Of a stretch of 64,000 nt of DNA, positions 63,876 through 64,000 are shown piece after piece. This DNA is from Lithodes maja. Lineage: Eukaryota > Arthropoda > Malacostraca > Decapoda > Lithodidae. The notes under the pieces are model-generated. The model made no database searches, was not told where the DNA came from, and saw only the letters and a list, made by a program, of their open reading frames with translations. Every line of letters starts with the position of its first letter. The stretch's first letter is position 1. The stretch spans positions 1 through 64,000 of the forward strand of contig JBAKBP010010430.1 of assembly GCA_037953745.1 (NCBI GenBank). The letters are read 5' to 3'. The position numbers and the translations under genes are program-made.

Positions 63876-64000
63876 CTTTTAAAGGGATATGAACCGTTTT
63901 TCTGGTCCCCTTCCTTCCTCATGCTTAGCCTCATTAGTTTTCAGATTTTATGACATTTGGTTCATTAGTTTGGCAATTTTAATACCTTTTGCCCCGTTCT
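63876..64000 (-). mobile_element. Family A MITE, cut by the window edge
   Basis: Starts near TTTAAAGGGATATGAACCG and follows the family A 3' region in inverse (GGTCCCCTTCCTTCCTCATG, TTAGCCTCATTAGTTTTCAG). It continues beyond the window. Confidence 0.75.

Overview
ORGANISM AND CHARACTER. The window is repeat-dense, AT-leaning eukaryotic DNA with long microsatellites, minisatellites and many nested transposable elements. I find no operon, no rRNA or functional tRNA gene, and no convincing host protein-coding gene. The mix of LINEs with an APE-type endonuclease, Tc1/mariner and piggyBac transposases, Ty3/Gypsy LTR elements, a small Helitron, TTAA- and TA-flanked MITEs and huge (TA)n/(TC)n tracts suggests an arthropod, most likely a decapod crustacean. 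That assignment is an inference from repeat style.

LAYOUT. 1-5.7 kb: a 51-bp minisatellite, GT-rich DNA, several TTAA-flanked MITEs (one nested in another) and a mariner-like element whose 3' half is an inverted copy of its 5' end. 6.2-19.4 kb: three CR1/Jockey-like LINE copies, more MITEs, a tRNA-derived SINE, degenerate satellites and a 38-bp minisatellite. 19.7-38.9 kb: a three-level nest of Ty3/Gypsy-type LTR elements. The outermost is a minus-strand solo LTR (e0, TSD AGAC), which holds a plus-strand element (e1, TSD CAAG), which in turn holds a plus-strand element (e2, TSD GCGG) in its 3' LTR. 39-46.5 kb: MITEs, a second LINE family on the minus strand, a 140-bp (TA)n tract, a non-autonomous Helitron and a 1.4-kb TCTCTTATTATTACTG array. 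47.1-60.4 kb: a piggyBac-like element with a fourth LTR element (e3, TSD CCGC, LTRs with no difference seen) in its 3' flank. 60.5-64 kb: MITEs, microsatellites and a LINE relic.

HOW THE PARTS WORK TOGETHER. e2 and e3 encode one continuous Gag-Pol frame in the order Gag (SAP-like, coiled coil, SCAN-like capsid, CCHC), protease, integrase (H2C2, DD35E, GPY), reverse transcriptase, RNase H. Integrase before RT is the order known for Gmr1-like Ty3/Gypsy elements, not the usual Gypsy order. Every copy here is defective. e2 has three stop codons and a D-to-N change in integrase. e3 has an open 1,512-codon frame but lacks the RT YxDD core and most of RNase H. e1 lacks the integrase and most of RT/RNase H. 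The mobile copies therefore probably depended on proteins supplied in trans.

MOST UNUSUAL SIGNAL. The four divergent LTR families share a 55-nt motif of fixed length in mid-LTR. It has an outer 4-bp helix, an invariant internal loop (CGCCAG / AAGAGAGC), an inner 13-position helix with a constant purine-purine mismatch, and a 7-nt loop. Paired columns in both helices change together between families, which points to a conserved RNA structure in the retroelement 5' leader that I cannot match to a known class.
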